Assembly (NCBI GenBank): GCA_963715655.1
Contig: OY970262.1
Span: 2,108,001-2,172,000 of the forward strand
DNA from: JANQPD01 sp963715655
GTDB taxonomy: Bacteria; Bacteroidota; Bacteroidia; Flavobacteriales; Schleiferiaceae
Direction: 5' to 3'
DNA: 64,000 nt
The translations under genes were made by a program, and so were the position numbers. Under the pieces are notes generated by a model, which was not told the DNA's origin, did no database searches, and worked only from the letters and a program-made list of their open reading frames with translations. This document shows, in pieces, positions 45,101-52,997 of the stretch. The first letter of the stretch is position 1. Each line of letters begins with the position of its first letter.

Positions 45101-47384
45101 CACGGGTAAAATTTGATAAGCTTGGGTTTATGGTAAAAGTAGCTATACTGCCTTGGCACACTGAACTAGGCCCAGTAATGCTTGGGTTGGCAATAGGCCC
45201 CACGGTTACTTGCTTAGTTTCCGTATAAATAGTATTACACACGCGCATCTTCACTTCTAATGTAGCCACTTGCGCTGTCGTTACATCGTTCCAAAGCACA
45301 GTAATATCAGACCCGCCATCGCCAGATTCTACAGAGCCTAAATCTGGAGGTGTGATTGTCCATGTATATAAATCCCCCGTTTTGTAGGTGGCTTCATAAT
45401 CATGATACGTACTTCCACAAACTGGATTTTCACCTACAATACTGTTAGTTATTTGTCTTTCACGTACGTCAATGCCAATAGGATTAGATAAACAGCCCTC
45501 TAAACTTTGATATTCTCTTCTAGCTGATATTTGATAAGGTCCTGATCCTGTAAATTTGGCCGATACTACTTCACCACTTGTTGAGGTAGCTCCTCCAGAG
45601 AATGTTCCACCTGTAATACTCCAAACAATATTAGTTCCGGCCACGGAAAGACCAGCATTGTAATTATAAGGTATATTTAAACACACAAACTCGGGTCCGT
45701 TAATTTCCTCTAAGGGCTCAGGTAAATCAAATACCTCAACTTCTATAGGTTCGGCCTCGCAAAAAGCAGCACCGCTGCTTTTAATCAGGTAGGCACCTGC
45801 CGTAGGGAAAGTTGGTATATAGGATGTACCGTTACCGGTGTGCACCACTGTTCCCAAAGGATTTACGGTTTGCCAAGCAGCCGAATATCCATCTACCATG
45901 GTGTAGGCATCACTACCCGTAATACAAGCTCTCTTTTCTCCCTCAATTTCACCTCGTGGTGTAATGTTAAGTTGTATTACTGCTTTACCTCCGCAACCAG
46001 TTAATTTATTGTTATAAGCGCAACGTAATGTAGCAACACCTCCTCCTGTGGGGCTTATAATACGTTCATTAGGCTGGTCGGTAGTGTGCAAATCAGCATT
46101 ACCATCAATCGTCCAGTTAAAATCCGTTCCGGGCCAATTGGGCAGCCTGTAAACATAATTCTCACCCATACACAAAGAAGTTTGGCCTTCAATAACCCCT
46201 TCGTCAAGTATTACAGGCACCTGAATAGAAGTTGGACAACTTGGATTGCAAGGATCTAACGCACTTATATATCCAAATCCTTTGTCATCCACATCATCCC
46301 AAAGTATGGTTACGGTTGTAGAGCTTGGGTCGTTTGAAACAATTTGGCCTCCAATTATGTCCCAATCTGCATTAGGGCAACTCGTTACAAGCGTGTACTC
46401 CACTTCTTCATTCTCACACACTACAGCGGGGCAACTTATCTCTAAAGGCTCACCCTCCATAACTTCAATTTCTGTGCTAAAGGTACTTGTGCAATTACAC
46501 TCATTAGTTACGGTTAGTGTTATTGCATAGTTTCCACCACTAGTATAAGTATACGTAGGATTACGATCGTTGGAATAAGTACCATCACCAAAATCCCATT
46601 CCCAATTAATAATGGGCGCATCGGGATTAGAAGTAGAAAGGTCTATAAAGCTGAGTAGTCTTTCAGTACACGTTGATCCGCTACTAACAACATCTGGCAT
46701 TACAGCAAAATTTGCATCAGGCCCTTCAATAATTTCAATACATCGTTGCGTAGTTTTAGCACACCCTGCGGTATTAGTCTCCGTAAGTGTAATTTGTCCA
46801 CTGCCGTTTCCTCCCCAATTTACTGTTACAGTACTATTCGTAGCACTACCAACAATGCTTCCACCAGTAACACTCCATTGAAAAGTGTAACCTGGGCCAC
46901 CACTTGCCTCAAAGTGAGCCGTTGAGTTTTCACATACCAGAATGCACTTTTTTTCATCCTCTTCTAATGGTTCTAGTGGTGGTTCTGGGTCATATCCGTT
47001 AGGTATACAGCCAACGGAATTTAAGGCAGTGATATTGGGGTCAGGTATATGATTCACACCAACCTCAAATCGGTCAACTCCCTTAACTACACCAGTGTTA
47101 GGGTCAATGGCTTCAACTTGAACTGTTTGTCCACCAAAAACACCCCACGCAACCGTAATAGATTCTGTATTAGTAGTACTTGTGGTATTTGTAATGGTGC
47201 CTACAACAACGGTCCAGTTATAAGTTAAGTTAGGACTAGGGCCTTGAATACTGTACGTTTTTTGTTCGCCTACACAAGCCCTGGCGGCACCAACAATGGT
47301 TGGGTTTTGAGCAAAGGCGGTAAAACCAAAGCTCATGGTCATTAACACAATCAGTAAGTGATTGTAAATTTTTTTTCTTAGCAT
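42126..47384 (-). CDS. Very large PKD/Ig-like surface protein with T9SS sorting domain
   Basis: 1,752 residues from the ATG at 47384 (MLRKKIYNHLLIVLMTMSFG, signal peptide ending FTAFAQ); an 18-residue longer frame starts at 47438 but lacks sense. The body is a chain of PKD- or Ig-like beta-sandwiches about 80-100 residues each, visible as 'WEWDFGDGTYSNDRNPTYTY', 'VTWDYGDGNTST' and 'FWDFLDGAQNRQENPARVF', with many Cys. The final 90 residues form a T9SS type A sorting domain (ELAPNPTSSVANITYTL ... GVYMVSLLQEG). It is likely a long surface adhesin. Its promoter carries the palindromic site described at 47438-47460. Confidence 0.9.
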   Translation of the reverse strand: MLRKKIYNHLLIVLMTMSFGFTAFAQNPTIVGAARACVGEQKTYSIQGPSPNLTYNWTVVVGTITNTTSTTNTESITVAWGVFGGQTVQVEAIDPNTGVVKGVDRFEVGVNHIPDPNITALNSVGCIPNGYDPEPPLEPLEEDEKKCILVCENSTAHFEASGGPGYTFQWSVTGGSIVGSATNSTVTVNWGGNGSGQITLTETNTAGCAKTTQRCIEIIEGPDANFAVMPDVVSSGSTCTERLLSFIDLSTSNPDAPIINWEWDFGDGTYSNDRNPTYTYTSGGNYAITLTVTNECNCTSTFSTEIEVMEGEPLEISCPAVVCENEEVEYTLVTSCPNADWDIIGGQIVSNDPSSTTVTILWDDVDDKGFGYISALDPCNPSCPTSIQVPVILDEGVIEGQTSLCMGENYVYRLPNWPGTDFNWTIDGNADLHTTDQPNERIISPTGGGVATLRCAYNNKLTGCGGKAVIQLNITPRGEIEGEKRACITGSDAYTMVDGYSAAWQTVNPLGTVVHTGNGTSYIPTFPTAGAYLIKSSGAAFCEAEPIEVEVFDLPEPLEEINGPEFVCLNIPYNYNAGLSVAGTNIVWSITGGTFSGGATSTSGEVVSAKFTGSGPYQISARREYQSLEGCLSNPIGIDVRERQITNSIVGENPVCGSTYHDYEATYKTGDLYTWTITPPDLGSVESGDGGSDITVLWNDVTTAQVATLEVKMRVCNTIYTETKQVTVGPIANPSITGPSSVCQGSIATFTINPSLSNFTRVTWDYGDGNTSTSTTNATGEHIYASATPAGQPYSVTVSIEDPNGCVQVATASTTIVVDPAPAVILNQTGTITAAPGTTDWPVDIDIVSPDPLPAGATIEWYKNSVYMGAGYNNNDPLEVDELVQGEGYGRYYAKINYANGCSRRSADLIIETPTTAPCRKRAFVFTQFRLSVTYGNCGNATVNVIFPNGSNGYTNHSWSGNPVGATSQTTASYNIPLGGQQTITYETDFNGCRLFAEFYLDLPFLTNFNFSPSCGTAPNYTVDFTDITSYGTNVNTASLTYEYKIKNQTGTITLHTLNGANHSNFTLSSGTYQVEFNITGTVNGSVRNCTRTKTVTLVPYPSADFTFNFNGACEGFPIQFTNTSTPNDPDAEYFWDFLDGAQNRQENPARVFDYANSSGFNVSLTVTNKFGCSSTSIKNVLVKENTLKGNISASKLVECAGTGVILTYNNASGRPPIDQHLWQPDSFAIITGSANNTTTVLEAGSYFLNMIDADMCFATSDNTIDIEFISIPTPVITGTQVVCEGEDIELFGGVGSGDFDYTWSILSGGGTLDDPVNADLIQATGMGGLPVGSYILQLEVEETSSGSQCTKTSTIDIEVLAPPSKPTVSTNRLTCAPFEVELTASHPNAGTFNWSDGQSGSVVSVNKGGWYACTYTNAAGCSSTEKFWVDKSPEEYIWIYPIGCYELCLSDFENSETFNIPDPIIPFDSWQITPGSNQFSGSNSIPDVELSSNVAGIYLHSFKLQLDGCNITKETLELTVAEECCDLDVEVHSVELLDDNGQCFNLVDGFVVNPNNVPITVSFTSPFGSFVPSTITIPPGGLNFSIRFYPNPGVMANSVVTFKVKSTVSVDPGVSIRCAGESGFQLPADICDASNWRIGNNAQTNVASFSKDGTGLDAPTEEDKLMDLFELAPNPTSSVANITYTLNDWHIEQEAKIVLYSFNGQLIYSEALTEEAGSLTLSTSHLPNGVYMVSLLQEGAVVELRKLVVQH

Positions 47385-47409
47385 TTTGAATTGGATTTTG
47401 ATTATGGGT

Positions 47410-47439
47410 CTAAAGTAGTTAGGTGCTTTCACAATCAAA
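47410..47439 (-). promoter_or_regulatory. Promoter of the giant T9SS gene
   Basis: Minus-strand -7 box TACTTTAG (47410-47417) and -33 box TTTG (47436-47439) are separated by 18 bases. Predicted start point near 47404, 20 bases before the ATG at 47384. The palindrome at 47441-47454 abuts the -33 box. Confidence 0.55.
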
Positions 47440-47460
47440 TCACTACAAATAGTAGTATTT
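47438..47460. promoter_or_regulatory. Palindromic operator, copy 1
   Basis: AATCACTACAAATAGTAGTATTT. The core CACTA-CAAA-TAGTA (47441-47454) lies about 43 bases upstream of the predicted start point of the giant T9SS gene, a class II activator position. It is identical at 21 of 23 positions to copy 2. Confidence 0.6.
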
Positions 47461-47553
47461 TATAGCTATTTGTAACTAAAAGCTTAGCTTTTTAAAAATT
47501 TAACCTTTTAATTTTTGCTAAAGCTTTAGTGTAGGCGTAGGCTATCGCTTCAA

Positions 47554-47576
47554 AATCACTACAAATAGTGATATTT
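47554..47576. promoter_or_regulatory. Palindromic operator, copy 2
   Basis: AATCACTACAAATAGTGATATTT (core CACTA-CAAA-TAGTG, 47557-47570, a perfect inverted repeat). It is about 60 bases upstream of the predicted start point for the 47658 operon. A third, weaker site (CTATTTGTAACT, 47466-47477) lies between the two copies. Confidence 0.6.
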
Positions 47577-47609
47577 AAGTTCTAGCTGTTTCTATTCAAT
47601 TTGTTTGGG

Positions 47610-47617
47610 TAAATTTG
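47610..47617 (+). promoter_or_regulatory. Promoter -7 box for the two-component operon
   Basis: TAAATTTG fits the TAnnTTTG box. No perfect TTG is found 19-21 bases upstream, which suits an activator-dependent promoter. The start codon is at 47658. Confidence 0.45.
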
Positions 47618-47657
47618 ATTATTGCAATGCTCAATTAATTAATCAACTAAATACATA

Positions 47658-48035
47658 ATGGCTCAATTCGATGTACTTTCAGCTCAATTTATTTATAACC
47701 TCGATGAAATCGTTCCGGTAACCATTGTAATTGACAATCCTGCTCAAATGATTTTGAATCAACCGCCTGCTGCTAATTCTGTTCCCTCTGACGTAGAAAT
47801 AGTCCAACCAGGAGAGCAACCTACTTCACAATTTTGGGTTCATGCGGACAATTTTCACTTGACCATAATTTTAAAATCTAGTTCGTCCGGTGCTAATCCG
47901 CTTGAAGTATCAAATAATCCATTTTATAATGATGGTGAGTCTTCCAAATTTTTAGATATAATTATAGCGGAGAAGGATGGTGATAAAACAAAAACTAGAA
48001 AAATTAGAAGAGGAAGCTTGATTGTAATGAGCTAA
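47658..48035 (+). CDS. Unknown small protein, first gene of two-component operon
   Basis: 125 residues, no signal peptide or membrane segment, moderately acidic, beta-rich ('VVPVTIVIDNPAQM'-like opening, 'FWVHADNFHLTIILKSSSSG', end 'TRKIRRGSLIVMS'). Not recognised. The next gene, a histidine kinase, begins 3 bases after its stop, so the two are certainly cotranscribed. It could be a cytosolic partner or inhibitor of the kinase, but nothing in the sequence proves this. A bidirectional control region with two palindromes precedes it. Confidence 0.6.
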   Translation: MAQFDVLSAQFIYNLDEIVPVTIVIDNPAQMILNQPPAANSVPSDVEIVQPGEQPTSQFWVHADNFHLTIILKSSSSGANPLEVSNNPFYNDGESSKFLDIIIAEKDGDKTKTRKIRRGSLIVMS

Positions 48036-48038
48036 AAT

Positions 48039-49913
48039 ATGGCGAGATACAGCTACCTTATTTTAATAATGTTTTTAGTTTTATGCAATAATTTACTGTA
48101 CAGCTTAAAATCAACAGAAGTTTTAGGGAAACATGATTCCTCAGCATTTTTAGAAAAGTTAGACAGTCTTTCTAGTAATGGGGTGCATTGCTCAAGCATA
48201 ATAAAATCACTAGATTCATTATTACAGGATACAAAGCATAGCGCGTCATCTGAATTTATAGCTCGCACAAATTTTATTTATTCAAAGTGTCTGTTACGTT
48301 TAGGTGAATGGGATAAAGCAATTTTAAGAAATTCAGTGCCCATGGACTTCTTTAAAAGCTCAGATCCCATAATGTTTGGTGAAGTACTTCTGCATCAAGG
48401 AAATATTTTTCAAGCCGAACTTGAACTTATGAGTAAAACTAAAGTTTCGCTTCATGAGTTAAAAAAGCAATCGCAATCCGCTCTCTCCTTATATACAAAA
48501 GCAGATTCTGTTTTTCAAGAGCAATCATTCGATTATGGTATTGCAAAGGCGTCTCTGAATATTGGAGTAATCAAATTCATATTAGAACAAGATGACTCTG
48601 CGCTCAAACACTATAAAAAAGCGGAGAAAAAGTTTCTTACATGTACTGATTTATCCGGTTTAGGTTCAGTTTGGTCTAATATTGGTCTTTGGTTTCTTGC
48701 TCAGGATCAATTAGATTCTAGCAAAAAATATACGTTAAAAGCACATAAAATTTTTTATAAGCTTGAAAAACCAGACTATACCGTTTCTTCATTACTAAAC
48801 CTAGCCTACATTCTCGAAAAAGATTCTGTTTCAAAAGCCATAAATTATTTAACAATAGCTGATTCTATTGTAGCAATTACGAACAATCTAAATCAAAGAC
48901 TACTAATCGAAGAGCACTTTCAGCATTTGTATGCCAATGGCAAAAATTATGAAAAAGCCTACAATCACTTAGCTAAGTACCAAGATATCTCCCTAAAACT
49001 GAGAAGCGAATCTTTTAAAGATGCAGAACTCAATATGCGTTATGATTTTAATCGTGTAAATGAACTCACTAACGCTCAGAAATTAGAACTTACCCAAAAG
49101 GAGCTAGATCTCTCTAAATCAAAACTAACTGCCAGAACTTATCTCTTTAGCGGCATTATAGTGTTAATAGCCTCTATCCTTTCAATAGCTTATCTTTTAT
49201 TTAATCGAAATAGAAAGAGAATTAAGTTAGAAAAAGAAATTGAGGCATATGAAATACAAAAAGAGTATGAAAAAGGTATTAACGAACTTGAATTAGCTAC
49301 CGTCCGTTTAGAAGGTGAAAAGCAGGAAAGAAGCAGAATAGCTGATGAGTTGCACGATGGTGTGGTTAGCACCTTAATGGCTTTAGGGTTAAAATTACAA
49401 CTATCTAGAAAACATCAAAATTTTTTCAATAAAGAGATTGTTGAAGCACAAGAACTTTTAGAGCTTTCTATTGATGATATTCGATCAATATCGCATAATT
49501 TAAATGAAGGAATAGTCCTCACAGATGGTTTGTTAAATGCCCTGAATAGTCTTAAGCGGCAATACACAAAAGTTATTGAAATTTCCATCGATACTGCAAA
49601 AGGATTGGTATTAGATAAAAATGTGGAAACTCAAGTTTTTAGAATAATTCAAGAATTAGTAAATAACGTATTAAAACATGCGGAAGCTTCCAAAGTAACT
49701 ATCTCATTAAAAGGTCTAGAAGATGTTTTAATAATAGTAGTTCAGGATAATGGAAAAGGCTTTGAACTAAAGACTGAGACACTAGGGATTGGCATTAGTA
49801 GCATACATAGAAGAGTACAACGGTTAAAGGGAACCGTAAGATTTATCTCTAATCCAAAGAATGGAACTAAAACTATCGTTCAAATACCTATGCTAATTGA
49901 AAGTTATGTCTAA
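48039..49913 (+). CDS. TPR-containing sensor histidine kinase, HisKA_3 type
   Basis: 624 residues. A hydrophobic N-terminal segment (LILIMFLVLCNNLLYSL) probably serves as signal/anchor. TPR-like helices span about 50-345. A membrane helix lies near 367-388 (YLFSGIIVLIASILSIAYLL). A HisKA_3 helix pair follows with QERSRIADELHDGVVSTLMA (phosphoacceptor His in ELHDGV, about residue 438), then a HATPase domain with LVNNVLKHAEASKV and VVQDNGKGFELK. This is the NarX/DesK-like layout with a periplasmic TPR sensor, common in this phylum. It overlaps its response regulator by 8 bases. Confidence 0.9.
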   Translation: MARYSYLILIMFLVLCNNLLYSLKSTEVLGKHDSSAFLEKLDSLSSNGVHCSSIIKSLDSLLQDTKHSASSEFIARTNFIYSKCLLRLGEWDKAILRNSVPMDFFKSSDPIMFGEVLLHQGNIFQAELELMSKTKVSLHELKKQSQSALSLYTKADSVFQEQSFDYGIAKASLNIGVIKFILEQDDSALKHYKKAEKKFLTCTDLSGLGSVWSNIGLWFLAQDQLDSSKKYTLKAHKIFYKLEKPDYTVSSLLNLAYILEKDSVSKAINYLTIADSIVAITNNLNQRLLIEEHFQHLYANGKNYEKAYNHLAKYQDISLKLRSESFKDAELNMRYDFNRVNELTNAQKLELTQKELDLSKSKLTARTYLFSGIIVLIASILSIAYLLFNRNRKRIKLEKEIEAYEIQKEYEKGINELELATVRLEGEKQERSRIADELHDGVVSTLMALGLKLQLSRKHQNFFNKEIVEAQELLELSIDDIRSISHNLNEGIVLTDGLLNALNSLKRQYTKVIEISIDTAKGLVLDKNVETQVFRIIQELVNNVLKHAEASKVTISLKGLEDVLIIVVQDNGKGFELKTETLGIGISSIHRRVQRLKGTVRFISNPKNGTKTIVQIPMLIESYV

Positions 49914-50565
49914 GATTAAGGTTGTAATAATAGATGATCATGATCTCTTCTTAGAAGGAGTTGCCTCGCTTTTAAATCGACCAGAAACTAACTTTACGGT
50001 AATACATACCTTTACAAATCCATTAGCTTTTTTTAAATCTTTACCAGAAATACAGGGTACACTAGACATCATACTTTTAGATTTAAACATGCCACACCAC
50101 GATGGATTCTATGTTTTAGAAGAAGCCTTGAAAAAATTTCCCAACCTTAAATTTATTGTGATAAGCTCTCACGTTAAACCCGTGTTTATCAGAAAAATAA
50201 TAAAGCTTGGCGCGATGGGCTATGTACGAAAAGATGCTTCCCTTATCACCATTGAAGCGGCTATTAAAAAGGTATTTAATGGGAGTGTTTATTATGGAGT
50301 CAACGTATTATTAGAATCAGATAGTCAACAGCACTTCACTGGAAGTACTATAAATAAGCAATTGTCAGCTAGAGAAATAGAAGTTATTCAAGGTATTGCG
50401 GAAGGGTTATCTTCTTTGGAAATATCCCAAAAACTGCATTTAAGTAAACATACCATCGACTCACATAGAAAATCCATTTTATTGAAAATAAATGGCAGCA
50501 ATACCATTGATGTGGTGAGGCATGCATTAAAAACAGGCTTAGTAAAATGGTTTGAGCTGAACTAA
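49906..50565 (+). CDS. NarL/FixJ-type response regulator
   Basis: 219 residues from the ATG at 49906 (MSKIKVVIIDDHDLFLEGV). The receiver domain has acidic DDHD, phospho-acceptor ILLDLNMPHHDGF, and KDAS near the end. The C-terminal LuxR-type HTH is SAREIEVIQGIAEGLSSLEI, then LHLSKHTIDSHRKSILLKI. It is the partner of the overlapping kinase. LuxR-type regulators bind short dyad sites as dimers; the CACTACAAATAGTG palindromes upstream of this operon and of the giant T9SS gene are the best candidate targets. Confidence 0.92.
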   Translation: MSKIKVVIIDDHDLFLEGVASLLNRPETNFTVIHTFTNPLAFFKSLPEIQGTLDIILLDLNMPHHDGFYVLEEALKKFPNLKFIVISSHVKPVFIRKIIKLGAMGYVRKDASLITIEAAIKKVFNGSVYYGVNVLLESDSQQHFTGSTINKQLSAREIEVIQGIAEGLSSLEISQKLHLSKHTIDSHRKSILLKINGSNTIDVVRHALKTGLVKWFELN

Positions 50566-50753
50566 GAAAATGCTTGCATCTATTATCTTTTAAGGAATAA
50601 TGTTTTAAGGAATTTTAAAAGTGATATACTAAAAGCTAAAATTTTTTCACTACTTATATTGAAAATCAATCCTTTCCATTATAAAAATTAGTATAAAAAA
50701 AAAGTGCTATGTCATTCCCTAATATAAGTTGACCGTTTTTAAACAGAAGTTAG

Positions 50754-51152
50754 ATGTTAAAAAACGGAAAAAGGATCAGGCACAAGCGACTTTACGCAGA
50801 AGCCTTTAAATTGCGGATGGTAAAGCTCTATGAGAGCGGTGAACGAACGGTACAGGAGCTTACCAAGGATTATGGCCTAAAGAGTGTTACGGTTTACCGT
50901 TGGATATATAAATATTCTGAGTACAACAAAAAATCTGTTCAGATAGTAGAGATGAAAGACAGTGAACAACACAAAATACAGGCATTAGAAAAAAAAGTAC
51001 GTGAGCTAGAACAGGCTGTGGGTAAAAAGCAAATGAACATAGACTATCTAGAAAAGATGATAGACCTTGCCAAGGAACACTATGATATCGATATCAAAAA
51101 AAACTCAAACACCCCACACTCTGGTGGTTCCAAGAACATAAAGAACAAGTAG
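50754..51152 (+). CDS. IS3 transposase OrfA
   Basis: 132 residues. The basic N-terminus (MLKNGKRIRHKRLYAEAFK) leads into the HTH LRMVKLYESGERTVQELTKD, with YGLKSVTVYRWIYKY, then a leucine-zipper-like helix (IQALEKKVRELEQAVGKKQ). OrfA binds the terminal repeats. Frameshifting near its end (51098-51104) yields the OrfAB transposase. Confidence 0.9.
   Translation: MLKNGKRIRHKRLYAEAFKLRMVKLYESGERTVQELTKDYGLKSVTVYRWIYKYSEYNKKSVQIVEMKDSEQHKIQALEKKVRELEQAVGKKQMNIDYLEKMIDLAKEHYDIDIKKNSNTPHSGGSKNIKNK
51098..51104 (+). promoter_or_regulatory. Slippery heptamer for -1 frameshift (A AAA AAC)
   Basis: In the OrfA frame the codons are AAA-AAA-AAC (51096-51104); the heptamer A-AAA-AAC is a classic -1 slippery site. 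The -1 frame then stays open without a stop into OrfB. Confidence 0.8.
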
Positions 51153-52105
51153 GATATAGCCTGAACCGTCTGTTTCTCCTGCTTGGGGTAAGCAAGCAAG
51201 CGGTGCATCAAGCCAAGAACAGGCAACAGGCATTTGACCAAGAACTTATGGAGATAACACAACAAGTGGACATACTACGGGAGGCACATCCGGGCTGTGG
51301 GGTAGAAAAAATGTACAAAACACTAAAGCCCAAAACTATGGGGCGAGATAAGTTTTGCGAGCTATTTATAGGGCTAGGCTACAGAGTAAAGGCAATTAAA
51401 AACTACACCAAAACCACCCTGCCAGGCTGGTTTAACTACCCCAACTTAATAGAAGGGATGATGGTGAGCCGCCCACATCAGGTATTGCAGAGCGATATTA
51501 CTTACTTTGAACTCAACGGTAGGTTTTATTATTTGGTATTTATCATAGATGTATATACCAAGGAAATACTAGGGTACAACCTAGCGGACAATATGCGAGC
51601 CCAAAGCAATACAAAAGCCTTAAAGATGGCATTAGGAAAAATACCCCTATCCCAACAAAACAAGGCAATACATCATTCAGACAGGGGATCACAGTATAGC
51701 AGCAAGCAATATACCGATATGCTAAATAGGGCGAAAATATCAATAAGCATGGGTGAAAAGGCGCAAGACAATGCCTACGCAGAAAGAATAAATGGCACCA
51801 TTAAGAATGAATATTTAAAACGCTGGCACATCCCTAATTTTAAAACACTGAAAATAAAAACGAAGAAAGCGGTTAACCATTATAACAAGCAGAGGCTACA
51901 CCTAGCTTTTAATAATGAGCAAACTCCACTTGGGTTTAAGCAAACTTTAATAAATTTGACTACCCAAGAAAGACCGATGGTGATTATTTATGCCGAAGGT
52001 AACACTAAAGTTAAGCTGGCATCTAGCCAGCTTAACTTTAACCCAAGAAAGCACCCTCTGGCTCATAATTGTCCGATGGTAATGAAAAATGATAAAGTAA
52101 ATTAG
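51104..52105 (+). CDS. IS3 transposase OrfB (rve catalytic domain)
   Basis: Expressed by -1 frameshift from OrfA; the frame is open from the slippery site and an independent ATG is at 51203. DDE residues: Asp in LQSDITYFEL, Asp in HHSDRGSQYSS, Glu in NAYAERINGTIKNEY. 'LHLAFNNEQTPLGF' is the usual IS3 OrfB ending. All catalytic residues are intact, so the element may be active. Confidence 0.9.
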   Translation, partial: LKHPTLWWFQEHKEQVGYSLNRLFLLLGVSKQAVHQAKNRQQAFDQELMEITQQVDILREAHPGCGVEKMYKTLKPKTMGRDKFCELFIGLGYRVKAIKNYTKTTLPGWFNYPNLIEGMMVSRPHQVLQSDITYFELNGRFYYLVFIIDVYTKEILGYNLADNMRAQSNTKALKMALGKIPLSQQNKAIHHSDRGSQYSSKQYTDMLNRAKISISMGEKAQDNAYAERINGTIKNEYLKRWHIPNFKTLKIKTKKAVNHYNKQRLHLAFNNEQTPLGFKQTLINLTTQERPMVIIYAEGNTKVKLASSQLNFNPRKHPLAHNCPMVMKNDKVN

Positions 52106-52187
52106 TAACCAAAGCGGTCAACGCTATTTAGGGAAGGTCACTATGTATATTTATATCTAAATAGTTGATATTTATAAAAACGCTCTC

Positions 52188-52841
52188 ATGAAAAACATCA
52201 TTTTCTTTGCAATTTTATTCTTTTGCGCTTCTTGCGCGGATGAATTTTTTGATGATATCTTAAACCAAGAATCAGTAATTGCAATAAGTGGCGACATGAA
52301 CTTTGGAAGTGTAGAAGTTAATCAATCCGCTTCTAGAACACTCACCATCTCAAACAATGGCGATACTAGCTTTACAGTAAATAGTATTACGAACCCAAAT
52401 GGTTTTACGTCTAGTTATAATGGTATCGTAACGGCAGGCAATTCTATTAATGTAACCGTAGTTTTTAATCCAACCGTAGGTCAGAATTATAATGGTAAAA
52501 TAATTGTAAATGCAGATAACGATAGCGGAACTGATGAAATCAATTGTTTTGGTAATGGAGTCGATAATAATCCTAACCCTATTGGTACTTTAAAAGTTAT
52601 AAATAACACTAGTTTCTCTAGATATTTTCGGATAAAAAAACAACTTGATCAAACTTACAATTCAGATAATGAAATCGTTATTAGTTCTGGTCAGTCTAGT
52701 TATTACTATAATTTAGCAGCAGGGGTATATCTTTATGAAGCTGATAATAGTATTTTTTATGCTTCTGCTTCTGGATCTTACTCTAAAGGTCAAGTTAATG
52801 TAACCAGCGGTGATACGGCAACTGTGAGTATTCTCCAGTAG
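52188..52841 (+). CDS. Choice-of-anchor-D (ASH-like) domain lipoprotein
   Basis: 217 residues. The signal peptide has a lipobox-like FFCASC. An ASH/HYDIN-type domain follows (about 32-120): 'DMNFGSVEVNQSASRTLTISNNGDTSFTVNSI', then 'VTVVFNPTVGQNYNGKIIVNAD', a pattern of the choice-of-anchor D family. The C-terminal domain (about 130-217) is beta-rich and not recognised. The gene lies 47 bases downstream of the IS3 copy, which may have moved its promoter. Confidence 0.7.
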   Translation: MKNIIFFAILFFCASCADEFFDDILNQESVIAISGDMNFGSVEVNQSASRTLTISNNGDTSFTVNSITNPNGFTSSYNGIVTAGNSINVTVVFNPTVGQNYNGKIIVNADNDSGTDEINCFGNGVDNNPNPIGTLKVINNTSFSRYFRIKKQLDQTYNSDNEIVISSGQSSYYYNLAAGVYLYEADNSIFYASASGSYSKGQVNVTSGDTATVSILQ

Positions 52842-52997
52842 TAATTCCCGGCACATCGGTTTTCTATAACTTATCAAATAATTCTTATCCACATTTTTTA
52901 CCAAAATTTGGTGCGTTTAAATGCCACGGTAGATTTTTTATAAAAAAGTGCACTTCATCATCGCACTTAATTTCTCTACTTACCAGCACTATCCAAG

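Larger units (their letters stand above)
50710..52140 (+). mobile_element. IS3-family insertion sequence, complete
   Basis: 1,431 bp with terminal inverted repeats TGTCATTCCCTAATATAAGT (left, from 50710) and TGACCTTCCCTAAATAGCGT (right, reverse strand, ending 52140), each continuing TGACCG; 19 of 26 positions match. Both begin with TG as is usual in IS3. The flanks carry a 3-bp duplication CTA (50707-50709 and 52141-52143). It contains orfA and orfB with an A-rich frameshift signal. It is inserted between the response regulator gene and a lipoprotein gene, interrupting neither. Confidence 0.85.

Noticed and set aside
41104..47384. Further in-frame antisense ORFs within T9SS genes
   Set aside because: They share no signals with real genes and are by-products of the strongly biased sense frame.
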